Shown here: in pieces, positions 25,372 to 34,412 of the stretch
Layout: the number at the start of each line of letters is the position of its first letter
How positions within the stretch are numbered: position 1 is the stretch's first letter
DNA from: Nonomuraea jiangxiensis
GTDB taxonomy: Bacteria > Actinomycetota > Actinomycetes > Streptosporangiales > Streptosporangiaceae
DNA length: 64,000 nucleotides
Assembly: GCF_900099965.1 (NCBI RefSeq)
Contig: NZ_FNDJ01000008.1
Location: 124,001-188,000 of the forward strand
Reading direction: 5' to 3'
Notes under the pieces: model-generated
What the model was told of the DNA's origin: nothing
Databases searched by the model: none
Seen by the model: only the letters and a program-made list of their open reading frames with translations
Position numbers and translations under genes: made by a program

Positions 25372-26898
25372 ATGCCCGAGCTCAGTCGCAGGACGTTCCT
25401 CGTCAACGCCCGAGGTGCCGCGATCGCCGCCGGCGGTCTGGCCGTCGGCGCCCTGTGGCAGGCGGCCCCGGCCTCCGCCGCCGCGTTCCCGTCCACCCCG
25501 TTCACCGTCGGCGTCGCCTCCGGTGACGCGCTGCCGGGCGCCGTCGTGATCTGGACGCGTCTGACCACCCAGCCGACCGAGCCCGGGCTGGGCATGGACG
25601 GGCAGGGCCCGATCCCGGTCGAGTGGACGGTCGCGGAGACGCCCGAGGCCCTCGACAGCCGTCCGCACGCGACCGGTGTCTTCGTCGCCGAGCCGCAGTA
25701 CGCCTGGGCCGTACACGTCGACGTCACCGGCCTGCATCCGGACACCACGTATCACTACCGGTTCCGCGTCGGTGACTGGGTCAGCCCGGTCGGCCGTACC
25801 CACACCACCCCGGTGCCCTCGGCCGACGTCCCGGTCCGTTTCGCCATCCTCAGCTGCCAGAACATGGCCAAGCCCGGCAGCGGCATCTTCTACTTCAACG
25901 GCATCGCCGACCTCGCCACCCGCGACGACATCGACTTCGTGGCCTACCTCGGCGACTACATCTACGACTTCGGCCGGCCGGGCCACCTCCCGCCCCGGCA
26001 GATCGTGTCACTGTCGGACTACCGGATCCGGTACGGGCAGTACAAGTCGCGGCTGGCGCTGCTGGACATGCACGCGCGGTTCCCCACCTACGCGGTGCCC
26101 GACGACCACGAGTTCTGGAACGACGTACAGGGCCGTGCCCCCGGCATGACTCCCGGGGAGCGGGCCCAGCTTGCGGTGGCGTTGCAGGCGTACTGGGAGA
26201 ACATGCCGCTGCGCGGCGGCCCGCCGGTGCTGGACACCGCGTCCGGGCTGATGCAGCTGACGCTCCATCGCCGCGTCAAGTGGGGCTCGAACCTGGATCT
26301 GCTGCTCACCGACGGGCGGCAGTACCGGGCGCCGGGCACGATCCTCGGGCGGGAGCAACTGGACTGGCTGCTCGACACGGTCGCCGGTTCGCACGCCACC
26401 TGGACGGCCATCGGTTCGAGCCAGCCGGTCTCGTGGTTCCCGAACTTGGGCGGCGGCTGGTCCGGCTTCGACGCCGACCGCGGCGCGCTGACGGACGCCC
26501 TGGCCAAGCGGCTGGCGGCCCGCCGGCGCCGCGCCTTCAATCCCGTGGTGCTGAGCGGCGACACCCACCGCGGGATCGTCACGCACGTGCGGCAGCAGCG
26601 CGACACGATGTCCGCGCTCGTCGCCACCGAGTTCGTCGGCCCCCCGGTGAGCAGCAACAGCGCCACCGACTACGACAGGAACGCCGACACCGGCGCCTAC
26701 CGCGCCTCCTACGCCTACGCCCAGAACGGGGAGCTGAACGCGTACCGCGGCTACCTGGACTGCGCGCTCACCTCCTCGACCTGGACGTCGGCGTACGTGC
26801 TCGGCAACCAGGTGGACCGGCCGAACGGCGCCGTGAGCGTGTCCGACCGCTGGCTCCTGGACGCCGGCGCCGAGGTCGGATCGGTGCGCCGGCTCTGA
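25372..26898 (+). CDS. Tat-exported PhoD-type alkaline phosphatase
   Basis: 508 residues from ATG 25372. Tat signal LSRRTFLVNARGAAIAAG (twin Arg) with AxA cleavage near residue 37. The N-terminal Ig-like domain starts FPSTPFTVGVASGDALPGAVVIWTRL; the PhoD catalytic domain has LSCQN, FVAYLGDYIYDFG, VPDDHEFWND and LSGDTHRGIV, all typical metal and phosphate ligands. It hydrolyses phosphate esters outside the cell with Ca/Fe cofactors and is usually induced under phosphate limitation (PhoP box not identified). ATG 25351 is an alternative start but has no ribosome-binding site. Confidence 0.92.
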   Translation: MPELSRRTFLVNARGAAIAAGGLAVGALWQAAPASAAAFPSTPFTVGVASGDALPGAVVIWTRLTTQPTEPGLGMDGQGPIPVEWTVAETPEALDSRPHATGVFVAEPQYAWAVHVDVTGLHPDTTYHYRFRVGDWVSPVGRTHTTPVPSADVPVRFAILSCQNMAKPGSGIFYFNGIADLATRDDIDFVAYLGDYIYDFGRPGHLPPRQIVSLSDYRIRYGQYKSRLALLDMHARFPTYAVPDDHEFWNDVQGRAPGMTPGERAQLAVALQAYWENMPLRGGPPVLDTASGLMQLTLHRRVKWGSNLDLLLTDGRQYRAPGTILGREQLDWLLDTVAGSHATWTAIGSSQPVSWFPNLGGGWSGFDADRGALTDALAKRLAARRRRAFNPVVLSGDTHRGIVTHVRQQRDTMSALVATEFVGPPVSSNSATDYDRNADTGAYRASYAYAQNGELNAYRGYLDCALTSSTWTSAYVLGNQVDRPNGAVSVSDRWLLDAGAEVGSVRRL

Positions 26899-26956
26899 CA
26901 CCCCGCGGACCGTTGGCGAAGGTGCGCGCCGGATCTGCGGTCTCTAGGCTTTGCCT

Positions 26957-27319
26957 GTGAAGAGGGACGACTTAACCGGGCGCAGTGTCGCCGCTGTCGC
27001 AGTGCTGATTGGGGACGTGGTTCTGTTGATGGCGATAGGGTTCGCCATCGACCGGGCACGCAACCGGGGCGTGCTGTGCGACGGCGCCACTGTGCTCTGC
27101 TCGGGCGAAGACCCCTCCCCCGCGCAGTGGCAGGCGGAGATGGCCTTTCGCTCCACCGTCGCCTACGGCTCCTTCACGGTCATGGCCTTGATCTTGATCG
27201 TCACTGTGGTTGCCGCCTGGCGGCGCCGACGTCATGGCATCGTGGTCATGCAGCTCACGGCCTTCGCGGCCGTGGCGGCGCTCGCGGCCTTGTGGGAGCC
27301 GTACGCTCCGCTGCACTGA
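26957..27319 (+). CDS. Small membrane protein of unknown function
   Basis: 120 residues from GTG 26957 (TTG 26951 is possible). Three hydrophobic segments at about residues 11-30, 61-85 and 95-112; a short loop after the first contains two cysteines (VLCDGATVLCSG). No family recognised. It follows the phosphatase gene by 58 bp on the same strand but has no visible functional link. Confidence 0.55.
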   Translation: MKRDDLTGRSVAAVAVLIGDVVLLMAIGFAIDRARNRGVLCDGATVLCSGEDPSPAQWQAEMAFRSTVAYGSFTVMALILIVTVVAAWRRRRHGIVVMQLTAFAAVAALAALWEPYAPLH

Positions 27320-27448
27320 CAGGTCCTTGCCCTGAAGGCGGCCGCGCGCCCGGTTCCTGGTGTCCGGATACGGCCACGACCGCAGTTCATCTTGAGCCGG
27401 GTGCCGAATCAACCGATCATCAAAGCAGCCCCCACCGGAAGGATCGAC

Positions 27449-27679
27449 ATGATTCGCCGCGCCCTCCTGGCCACGTTCTTCGGCATCGCCACCATCGCCG
27501 TCACCGCGGCGCCCGCGCAGGCGCGACCCTGCTTCCCCGACCACTACTGCGTCACCACGTACTACTCGGACAGCGCCTACACCAGTGTCGTAGGCCAGAA
27601 GTACGAGGGCTGCGCCGGCGACGCTCAGAGCTGGGGGGTCCGCAGCATCTACCCCGAGTTCACGGAGATTCCCTGCTGA
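27449..27679 (+). CDS. Small secreted Cys-containing protein (DUF6289-like)
   Basis: 76 residues from ATG 27449, behind GGAAGGA. Signal peptide 1-23 (MIRRALLATFFGIATIAV, AQA-R). The mature part of about 53 residues has four cysteines (CFPDHYCVTTYYSD, YEGCAGD, EIPC), consistent with two disulfides, and ends in FTEIPC. The pattern matches the actinobacterial DUF6289 family of secreted small proteins, whose function is unknown. Two hairpins follow the stop. Confidence 0.7.
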   Translation: MIRRALLATFFGIATIAVTAAPAQARPCFPDHYCVTTYYSDSAYTSVVGQKYEGCAGDAQSWGVRSIYPEFTEIPC

Positions 27680-27706
27680 CGACGGCTTCGCAGGCTGTTT
27701 CGGGAC

Positions 27707-27773
27707 GGCCTCCTCGGGACGGCGCCGAGGAGGCCTGATCCGAGCGATGGGCCCGGATTTCCCCGAGCCCATC
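27707..27773 (+). terminator. Tandem hairpins after the small secreted protein gene
   Basis: First hairpin: GGCCTCCTCGG and CCGAGGAGGCC (27707-27717 and 27725-27735) pair perfectly over 11 bp with a 7-base loop. Second: GATGGGC and GCCCATC (27746-27752 and 27767-27773), extendable by CGG/CCG inside. No T tract follows, as usual in this GC range. Confidence 0.6.
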
Positions 27774-27816
27774 GACACGGTCAGTTCGTCGTGAGGGTCT
27801 GAAGCCTAGGTCCTCA

Positions 27817-27936
27817 CTAACGGTGCTGACGGAACTGACGGCGGCGCCGGTAGCGGTACTTTTCGGGGTTCCGCATGCGCTCGCGTTGGCGGCGGCGAGG
27901 AGGAGGTCGAAGAGCGATCATGAGTCCTGCGTACAT
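27817..27936 (-). CDS. Candidate small Arg-rich protein
   Basis: A 39-residue frame begins at ATG 27936, six bases after the strong ribosome-binding sequence GAGAGGAG. A short hydrophobic start (MYAGLMIALRPPP) is followed by a highly basic tail with about 14 arginines (RRRQRERMRNPEKYRYRRRR). It could be a nucleic-acid- or ribosome-binding micro-protein, or a leader. The ribosome-binding site is the main support; homology is not recognised. Confidence 0.4.
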   Translation of the reverse strand: MYAGLMIALRPPPRRRQRERMRNPEKYRYRRRRQFRQHR

Positions 27937-28169
27937 GGGCATCTCCTCTCCCATTCGCATTCGCACGAGGCGAAGCTGACTCCCATCATTGGCCGCCACC
28001 TCGGAGCGCGTCTAGATGAGCCGGCCTGAACTGGGCCATATGAGGCGTGCCCCATTCACAAGCGTGACCAGGCACTTGCGACAGCGCCACCCCGTAGGCC
28101 GCCGGATTACCGTCGGGGGGAAACGGCAATACCCGTGGCTTCGCCGCCACCGAACCGGCGTAAAGAGGT

Positions 28170-28207
28170 CCGCCGCCGACCCCGGGCATGCCGGGAGTCA
28201 GCGGCGG
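28170..28207 (-). terminator. Long hairpin downstream of the lysozyme-like gene
   Basis: CCGCCGCCGACCCCGG pairs with CCGGGAGTCAGCGGCGG apart from one mismatch and one bulge. Flanking AAGAGG (28163-28168) and CCTCTT (28215-28220) could extend the stem. It lies about 20 bases after the stop of the minus-strand gene ending at 28228. Confidence 0.6.
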
Positions 28208-28227
28208 ATCATCGCCTCTTGTTCTGG

Positions 28228-29020
28228 TCAGGCGTTGGGGATCTGGTTGAGGAAGCCGACGGGGACGTTGGTCGAGGCGGGCTTGCCGAGGCGGTCCCAC
28301 TCCTCGTACGTGAGAGCGTCCTTCTTGCCGCCGGTCATCACGTAGATCGTGCCGTCCTCGACGTTGCGCAGGTAGCTGCCGTCGCGGGGGATCGCCCGGA
28401 AGGTGTTGATCCACTCGATCGGCACGTTCGCGAACCCGGGGTAGCCCAGGCGCTCGTACTCGGCCCAGGTCAGCCCGTACTTCGCGCCGCCGATCGTCAG
28501 GTAGATCGAGCCGTTGGCGACGTCACGCAGGAAGGTGCCCGGCCGCGGGTCGCTCCCGAGGGTGTTGATGAAGCCGATCGGCACGTTGACCGAGGCCGGC
28601 TTGCCGAGCCTCTCCCACTGCGCCAGGCTCAGCCCGTATTTCGCGCCACCGGCCACCACCGAGATGGCCCCGTCGGTGTGGTTACGCAGCAGAGTCCCGT
28701 CCGCCGGAACCCGCCCGTACTCGTTGATCACTCGCAGGGGCACGTTGATCGAGCCCGGCCTGCCCATGGCCTCCCATTCGGCCAGGGTCAGCCCGTACTT
28801 GGCACCACCCGCGATGACCGAAATCGCACCGTTGGCCGCGTCCCGCAAGAACGTCCCGTCACGCGGCTCCTGCGGCAGCCGGTTCAGCCAACCGGCCGGC
28901 ACCGCGGTCAGCGGAGCACTGCCATACCCGGTAGCCGCCAGCTCGTCCATGCTGGCGAACCGCACCGGGGCACCACCGGCGATCACCGCGATCGTCCCGC
29001 TCGGCTCGCGGTACAACCGG
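28228..29020 (-). repeat. Five-unit repeat array, copy B (lysozyme-like gene)
   Basis: 793 bases encoding five units of about 53 residues, each with the outline DGT-LR---G-I-V--GGAKYGLT-AEWE--G-P-S-NVP---IN. The same array, also 793 bases and without any indel, lies at 29754-30546. Only scattered substitutions separate them (for example about 8 in the first 160 bases compared). Confidence 0.85.
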
Positions 29021-29667
29021 CCCTCCACCGCCGTGACGGGCGCGGAGACCAGGGGCCAGACCTCGTTGACGATGCGCTGGCCGTCGGCGGCCTGCTCCTG
29101 GTAGCGGGTGGGATAGGACGACACCTGGACCGCCTGGCACACCTCGCCGATCGGGGCGGTCATCCACGCGTTGCCGGGGTACTTCCTGATCATCTTGTCG
29201 AGGAAGGCGTTGGTGGCCCAGGCGGGGTTGAGCCGCTGTTCCCTGGAGCCCCAGTTGTCCTGCTGCTGGAACAGGCCCAGGCTGGTGTGGTCCACCATCT
29301 CGCTGATGTTCTCGATGTTGCTTTCGACGATCGTCGTCGTGATGGCGATGGTGGCGGCCCGCGTGTTCAGGTCCCGGTCCTGCACGGCCTTGATCACCAT
29401 GCGCGCGCAGGAGACCCGGTACGCCGTCATGTAGCCACGCAGCCTGCCCTGCAGGACGCCGTTGAGCCGGCTGGCCGCGGCCGCGTCCGCCGCGGTGGTG
29501 CCCCGGGGATCACAGGCGACCGTGGCCCAGGCGATGCTCAGGTCGTTCCCGGGTGCTTTCGGGGTGGGGGTCGGGTCGGTGGCGGCATGGACGGGGGCGG
29601 CTAACAGCCCGGTGGCCATGACGGCCAGCGCCGCCACGGCGGCGCGCGAGAGAAATCGTCGGTTCAA
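28228..29667 (-). CDS. Secreted lysozyme-like peptidoglycan hydrolase with five C-terminal repeats
   Basis: 479 residues from TTG 29667, seven bases after GGAG. Signal peptide 1-28 (AVMATGLLAAPVHA). Residues about 40-205 form a lysozyme/transglycosylase-like domain of the actinobacterial type with probable catalytic Glu115 (TTIVESNIENIS) and the diagnostic TSLGLFQQQDNWGSREQRLNP. Residues about 215-479 are five tandem repeats of about 53 residues with the core AKYGLTLAEWEAMGRPGSINVP. The array is nearly identical to that of the upstream M23 gene. Likely cuts or binds cell wall glycan; the repeats may anchor it to a wall component. Confidence 0.75.
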   Translation of the reverse strand: MNRRFLSRAAVAALAVMATGLLAAPVHAATDPTPTPKAPGNDLSIAWATVACDPRGTTAADAAAASRLNGVLQGRLRGYMTAYRVSCARMVIKAVQDRDLNTRAATIAITTTIVESNIENISEMVDHTSLGLFQQQDNWGSREQRLNPAWATNAFLDKMIRKYPGNAWMTAPIGEVCQAVQVSSYPTRYQEQAADGQRIVNEVWPLVSAPVTAVEGRLYREPSGTIAVIAGGAPVRFASMDELAATGYGSAPLTAVPAGWLNRLPQEPRDGTFLRDAANGAISVIAGGAKYGLTLAEWEAMGRPGSINVPLRVINEYGRVPADGTLLRNHTDGAISVVAGGAKYGLSLAQWERLGKPASVNVPIGFINTLGSDPRPGTFLRDVANGSIYLTIGGAKYGLTWAEYERLGYPGFANVPIEWINTFRAIPRDGSYLRNVEDGTIYVMTGGKKDALTYEEWDRLGKPASTNVPVGFLNQIPNA

Positions 29668-29697
29668 GACATACTCCAAGGTCAAGAGGGGTCGTGA

Positions 29698-29741
29698 TCC
29701 GGAGGGCCCGCCCGCAGGGTCGGGTGCCAGGGCCCTCCGGA
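29698..29741 (-). terminator. Perfect 12-bp hairpin between the two peptidoglycan hydrolase genes
   Basis: TCCGGAGGGCCC (29698-29709) and GGGCCCTCCGGA (29730-29741) pair perfectly around a 20-base loop, 13 bases after the M23 gene stop and 31 bases before the start codon of the next gene. It should limit read-through between the two genes. Confidence 0.65.
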
Positions 29742-29753
29742 GGTTCAGGAAGG

Positions 29754-30546
29754 TCAGGCGCTGGGGATCTGGTTGAGGAAGCCGACGGGGACGTTGGTCG
29801 AGGCGGGCTTGCCGAGGCGGTCCCATTCCTCGTAGCTGAGGGCGTCCTTCTTGCCGCCGGTCATCACGTAGATCGTGCCGTCCTCGACGTTGCGCAGGTA
29901 GCTGCCGTCGCGGGGGATCGCCCGGAAGGTGTTGATCCACTCGATCGGCACGTTGGCGAACGGCGGGTTGTCGAGGCGCTCGTACTCGGCCCAGGTCAGC
30001 CCGTACTTGGCGCCGCCGATCGTCAGGTAGATGGAACCGTTGGCGACGTCACGCAGCAGGGTGCCGGGCCGCGGGTCGCTTCCGAGGGTGTTGATGAAAC
30101 CGATCGGCACGTTGACCGAGGCCGGCTTGCCGAGCCTCTCCCACTGGGCCAGGCTCAGCCCGTACTTGGCGCCACCGGCTACGACCGAGATGGCTCCGTC
30201 GGTGTGGTTACGCAGCAGAGTTCCGTCCGCCGGAATCCGCCCGTACTCGTTGATGACCCGCAGGGGCACGTTGATCGAGCCCGGCCTGCCCATGGCCTCC
30301 CATTCGGCCAGGGTCAGCCCGTACTTGGCGCCACCCGCGATGACCGAAATGGCACCGTTGGCGGCGTCGCGCAAGAAGGTCCCGTCACGCGGCTCCTGCG
30401 GCAGGCTGTTCAGCCAACCGGCCGGCACCCCGATCAACGGAGCACTCCCGTACCCGGCGGCCCTGAGCTCGTCCATGCTGGCGAACCGCACCGGGGCACC
30501 ACCGGCGATCACCGCGATCGTCCCGCTCGGCTCGCGGTACAGCCGC
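29754..30546 (-). repeat. Five-unit repeat array, copy A (M23 gene)
   Basis: Tandem partner of copy B at 28228-29020, identical in length. The N-terminal enzyme domains upstream of the arrays are unrelated to each other, so the repeats were either duplicated as a module or kept uniform by gene conversion. Confidence 0.85.
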
Positions 30547-31154
30547 CCGTCCACCGGCGTCACGCTCTGACAGCTGTTGGCGCTGGTGACGTTGTCCCAC
30601 TGGCGGCCGTTGCTCTGGCCGTACTGGACACCGTTGAAGGTGGCGATGACCCGCTCGGTGCCCGCCGCTCCCCACGTCACGCGGCCGTCGCCGTTGGCGT
30701 CGAAGCCCTGCTCGTAGTGGAGGTGGGGGTGGCCGTTGGAGGTCGGGCCGGTGGCGCCCACCCGGCCGATGGTCTGTCCTTCCTGGACCCGCGCGCCGAC
30801 GTTGACGGCCCGGGACTGAAGGTGGATGTAGGTGGTGAAATGACCGCCGCCATGATCGATCTGGATCATGTTGCCGGCGTTCTGGTGGAAGTAGGACTGG
30901 CGGACCGTCCCGCCGGCCGGGGCCACGAGCAGGGCGCCCTCGGTGCCGACCTGGTCGGGCTCCTTGACCATGTCCAGCGCGGGAGCGTGTGCCCAGCTGT
31001 TCAGCTGCCATTTCTGGCCACAGGGGAAGGGCAGCTGGAACGCGGGCACGGCGGCGTTCGCGGGTAAGGCGGGGGCCACCGCGAGCGCGGCCAGGGCGAG
31101 CGTGCTCACGGCGACCGTACGGCGAAGCCGGGCAGGGATGGTGGTTCTCGTCAT
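29754..31154 (-). CDS. Secreted M23 (LytM-type) metallopeptidase with five C-terminal repeats
   Basis: 466 residues from ATG 31154 after GAGGA. Signal peptide 1-34 (AALAVAPALPANA). LytM domain at about 45-165 with zinc ligands H56 and D61 (HAPALDM), then GGGHFTTYIHL and HPHLHYEQG (HLH at 144-146), all expected for endopeptidases that cut peptidoglycan cross-links. The C-terminus (from about residue 205) is the same five-repeat array as in the next gene, with about 95% identity by eye. GTG 31166 is a longer possible start but has no ribosome-binding site. Confidence 0.85.
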   Translation of the reverse strand: MTRTTIPARLRRTVAVSTLALAALAVAPALPANAAVPAFQLPFPCGQKWQLNSWAHAPALDMVKEPDQVGTEGALLVAPAGGTVRQSYFHQNAGNMIQIDHGGGHFTTYIHLQSRAVNVGARVQEGQTIGRVGATGPTSNGHPHLHYEQGFDANGDGRVTWGAAGTERVIATFNGVQYGQSNGRQWDNVTSANSCQSVTPVDGRLYREPSGTIAVIAGGAPVRFASMDELRAAGYGSAPLIGVPAGWLNSLPQEPRDGTFLRDAANGAISVIAGGAKYGLTLAEWEAMGRPGSINVPLRVINEYGRIPADGTLLRNHTDGAISVVAGGAKYGLSLAQWERLGKPASVNVPIGFINTLGSDPRPGTLLRDVANGSIYLTIGGAKYGLTWAEYERLDNPPFANVPIEWINTFRAIPRDGSYLRNVEDGTIYVMTGGKKDALSYEEWDRLGKPASTNVPVGFLNQIPSA

Positions 31155-31439
31155 CGGGGTCCTCACAGAGACAGCGCGTACGAGAAGAAGCAGGTCAGCT
31201 TCTTCGTGCCTTCAAGGCTCTTGATCGGAAGTATGCGGACCACTGGCTGAGTCGCGTTTTCGCGTGGTTTTCGCGCCACTGTCATCCGGGTTTCGGGTAC
31301 AGTGCCGATAGCACAGCACCAAATCAGGACAAAAACCCGGACATCTCGCAAACTCTTCTTGTTGCAAGAGAAAGCGTGCTTGGCAACGTGGTGAAGAGGG
31401 CATACATGTCGGCCTCTCATCACGAAGGGCTGGGGGCGT
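31155..31439. promoter_or_regulatory. Divergent promoter region between M23 gene and first AfsR-like regulator
   Basis: 285 bases without a gene. A less GC-rich core (about 31270-31380) contains GATAGCACAGC and CAGGACAAAAAC and probably holds both promoters. I cannot define -35/-10 pairs with confidence and found no long palindrome. Confidence 0.35.
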
Positions 31440-34358
31440 TTGCACGCGCTGGAATTTCGCGTTCTGGGTGACTTGCAGGTAAGACGTCAGGGCGCTCCCG
31501 TGATGCTGGGAGCGGAGATGTGGCGTCGCATGCTGGCGGTCCTGTTGTGCAGGGCGGGCGAGGTGACGACGATCGATGACCTGATCGACGCCCTCTGGCA
31601 CGAGCACCAGCCGCGAAGCGCGCGGAAGACCGCTCAGCTCTATGTGCACCGGCTGCGGCACGCCCTCGGCGACGGCGACCGCATCGTCCACAGCGCCGCG
31701 GGTTACGCGATCGTCATGGCGCCGGAGGAGATGGACGCCCGGCGTTTCACCGGCCTCGTCGCGGAGGGCCGGGCCGCGCGGCACCGCGGTGACCTGGAAG
31801 TGGCCGGTACGACGTTACGACAGGCACTGGCACTGTGGCGGGGCCCGGCCTACAGCGGCCTGGACGACATACCGCTGATCGACGCCCAGGCCCGCTATCT
31901 GGAGGCGCAGCGCGTACTGACGTACGAGGAACTCGTGGCCGTGCAACTGGACCTGGGCCGGCATGCCGAACTCGCCGTCGACCTGCCCGAGATCACCCGG
32001 ACCCACCTGTACCACGAGCGGCTGCGCGCGTACCTGATGCTCGCGCTCTATCGGTCCGGACGCCGCGCCGAAGCGCTGGAGGTGCACAGCGAGACGCGTC
32101 AGACCCTCGACACCGAGCTCGGCGTCGAACCCGGCCCGTTGCTGAGATGGGTTCACGAAGCCGTGCTCCGGGACGACGAGACCCTCATGACGATCAGCAG
32201 CGAGAAACTGGATCTCACGGCGAGCGGCGCGGACCCGCGAGAACGGATCACCGCCGCGCGCAGGCCGGCGGCGGAGCCGGACGAGGTGCCCGCGCCGGCC
32301 GCTCCCCCGCAGCAGCTGAAGCCCCCGTCCTCCTATCTGCTGCCCGCGCAGCTCCCTCCCGATCTGAACGAGTTCACCGGTCGCGAGACCCACCTCGAAA
32401 AGCTGGAGACACACCTGCCGGACGACACCGCCCGCGAGCCGGCCGCCATGGTGATCTCGGCGATCTCCGGCACCGCCGGGGTGGGCAAGACGACGCTGGC
32501 CGTCCACTGGGCGCATCGGACGAGGGATCGCTTCAGTGACGGGCAACTGTACGTGAACCTGCGGGGCTTCGGCCCTTCGGAGTCCGTCATGCCCCCGTCC
32601 GAGGCGATTCGCTGCCTGCTGGATGGACTGGGGGTGGCCAATGCCCAGATCCCCACCGACCTGAACGCCCAGATCGGGCTCTATCGCAGCTCGATCGCCG
32701 GCAAGCGCGTGCTCATCCTGCTGGACAACGCGCGCGACGCGGAACAGGTCCGGCCGCTGCTGCCGGGGGCGCCAGGCTGCCATGTCGTGGTGACCAGCCG
32801 CAACCGGCTCTCCGGACTGGTGGCCCTCGAAGGCGCCCAGCCGCTGATCCTCGACCTGCCCACCGAGTCCGAGGGATACCAGTTCATGGCCGCCCGCCTC
32901 GGACAGGAGCGGGTCGGCGCCGAACCGGAAACGGTGGCGGAGATCATCACCCGGTGCGCCCGGCTGCCGCTGGCGTTGTCCGTGGTGGCCGCCCGCGCGG
33001 CCATGTATCCCGCCTTCCCCCTCGCGGCGCTCGCCCGGGAGCTGAGGGAGTCCAGGGGCGGGCTGGACGCGTTCGCCGACGGAGACAGCGCCACCGACGT
33101 CCGGGCCGTGTTCTCGTGGTCGTACCACACCCTCGGCAAAGGGGCGGCCCGCCTGTTCAGGCTGCTCTCCCTGCACCCTGGTCCGGACATCCCGTTACCG
33201 GCCGCGGCCAGCCTCGCCGGGCTCCCGCTCAGAGAGACGCGGGCGCTGCTGACCGAGCTCTCCCGCGCCCACCTGATCAACGAGGTCAATCCCGGCCGGT
33301 ACGGCCTGCACGACCTGCTCTGCGCCTATGCCGCCGAGCAGGCCCAGGAACCCGAGAACCAGGACGACGTGCAGGCCGCGAGGCACCGCATGCTCGACCA
33401 CTACCTGCACACCGGGCATGCCGCCGCCCTGCTTCTCAACCCCCACCGCGAGCCCATCACGCTCGTTCCGGCGCGGAAGGGCGTCGTGCTGGAGGAACTG
33501 GCCGACCGCGAGCAGGCGATGACCTGGTTCAACGCCGAGCACTCCGTGCTGCTCGCCGTCATCGAACAGGCCGCCGCTACCGGGTTCGACACGCACGTCT
33601 GGCAACTGGCCTGGGCCCTGTTCACCTTCTTCCAGCGGCGTGGGCACTGGCAGGACCAGGCCGCCACCCACCACGCCGGCCTGAGCGCCGCCCAGCGGCT
33701 GGCCGACCGGGCCGGGCAGGCTCTGGCCCACCACGGGCTCGGCGTGGCCTACACCCATCTGGGCCGCCACGACGAGGCCGTCCACCATCTGCGGCGCGGA
33801 CTGGACCTCCTGCACGAGCTCGGCGACGTCCCAGGACAGGCCCTCGCCCACTACCACTTCTGCTGGCTGTCCCTGGTACGCGGCGACTACGAGCAGGCGC
33901 TCCCTCATGCCCGGCGGTCCCTCGACCTCTATGAGGGCACAGAAGAACGCTACGGGCGGGCCAACTCCCTGAACGCCTACGGCTGGTGCCTGGCCCAACT
34001 GGGCCACCACGACCAGGCCCTGGCCTATTTCCAGCAGGCGATCAGCCTGCATGAGGAGATCGGGGCCTACAACGGCCAGGCGGCTTCGTGGGACAGCCTG
34101 GGATTCGCCTACCATCACCTGGGCCGGTACGAGGAGGCCATCACGTGCTACGAGACCTCCCTTCGCCTGGTCCGGATCTCCGGTGACCGCCTCTACGAGG
34201 CTGAGACCCTCGACCACCTCGGCGACACCCATCACAGGGTCGGCGATCACGATGCCGCCCGCCGTGACTGGCGGCAGGCCCTGGACATCCTCGACGAGCT
34301 CCGTCATCCCGCCGCCGACGCGATCCGCCCCAAACTCCACCGGCCCCCGCCCTCGTGA
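31440..34358 (+). CDS. AfsR/SARP-type regulator (wHTH-BTAD-NB-ARC-TPR), first copy
   Basis: 972 residues from TTG 31440 (GGGGG four bases upstream). N-terminal OmpR-like winged helix (about 1-95: LEFRVLGDLQVRRQGAPV, RSARKTAQLYVHRLRHALG), BTAD helical domain (about 100-245), an NB-ARC-type ATPase with Walker A GTAGVGKTT near residue 345 and GLPLA-like LPLAL near 500, and TPR repeats from about residue 720 (GLGVAYTHLGRHDEAVHHL). Large SARPs of this design activate promoters of nearby secondary-metabolite or peptide genes after phosphorylation or signal binding. Convergent with the second copy 54 bases away. Confidence 0.9.
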   Translation: MHALEFRVLGDLQVRRQGAPVMLGAEMWRRMLAVLLCRAGEVTTIDDLIDALWHEHQPRSARKTAQLYVHRLRHALGDGDRIVHSAAGYAIVMAPEEMDARRFTGLVAEGRAARHRGDLEVAGTTLRQALALWRGPAYSGLDDIPLIDAQARYLEAQRVLTYEELVAVQLDLGRHAELAVDLPEITRTHLYHERLRAYLMLALYRSGRRAEALEVHSETRQTLDTELGVEPGPLLRWVHEAVLRDDETLMTISSEKLDLTASGADPRERITAARRPAAEPDEVPAPAAPPQQLKPPSSYLLPAQLPPDLNEFTGRETHLEKLETHLPDDTAREPAAMVISAISGTAGVGKTTLAVHWAHRTRDRFSDGQLYVNLRGFGPSESVMPPSEAIRCLLDGLGVANAQIPTDLNAQIGLYRSSIAGKRVLILLDNARDAEQVRPLLPGAPGCHVVVTSRNRLSGLVALEGAQPLILDLPTESEGYQFMAARLGQERVGAEPETVAEIITRCARLPLALSVVAARAAMYPAFPLAALARELRESRGGLDAFADGDSATDVRAVFSWSYHTLGKGAARLFRLLSLHPGPDIPLPAAASLAGLPLRETRALLTELSRAHLINEVNPGRYGLHDLLCAYAAEQAQEPENQDDVQAARHRMLDHYLHTGHAAALLLNPHREPITLVPARKGVVLEELADREQAMTWFNAEHSVLLAVIEQAAATGFDTHVWQLAWALFTFFQRRGHWQDQAATHHAGLSAAQRLADRAGQALAHHGLGVAYTHLGRHDEAVHHLRRGLDLLHELGDVPGQALAHYHFCWLSLVRGDYEQALPHARRSLDLYEGTEERYGRANSLNAYGWCLAQLGHHDQALAYFQQAISLHEEIGAYNGQAASWDSLGFAYHHLGRYEEAITCYETSLRLVRISGDRLYEAETLDHLGDTHHRVGDHDAARRDWRQALDILDELRHPAADAIRPKLHRPPPS

Positions 34359-34412
34359 TCCGCAACGCCCGCCGGCAGCCACGCCTCCCTGTCTTCTGCT
34401 TTCGCCACTTGG

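Noticed and set aside
27986..28414. A minus-strand frame overlapping the end of the lysozyme-like gene
   Set aside because: Out-of-frame reading of the repeat array (Arg/Gln/Pro-rich), not a third copy of the repeats.
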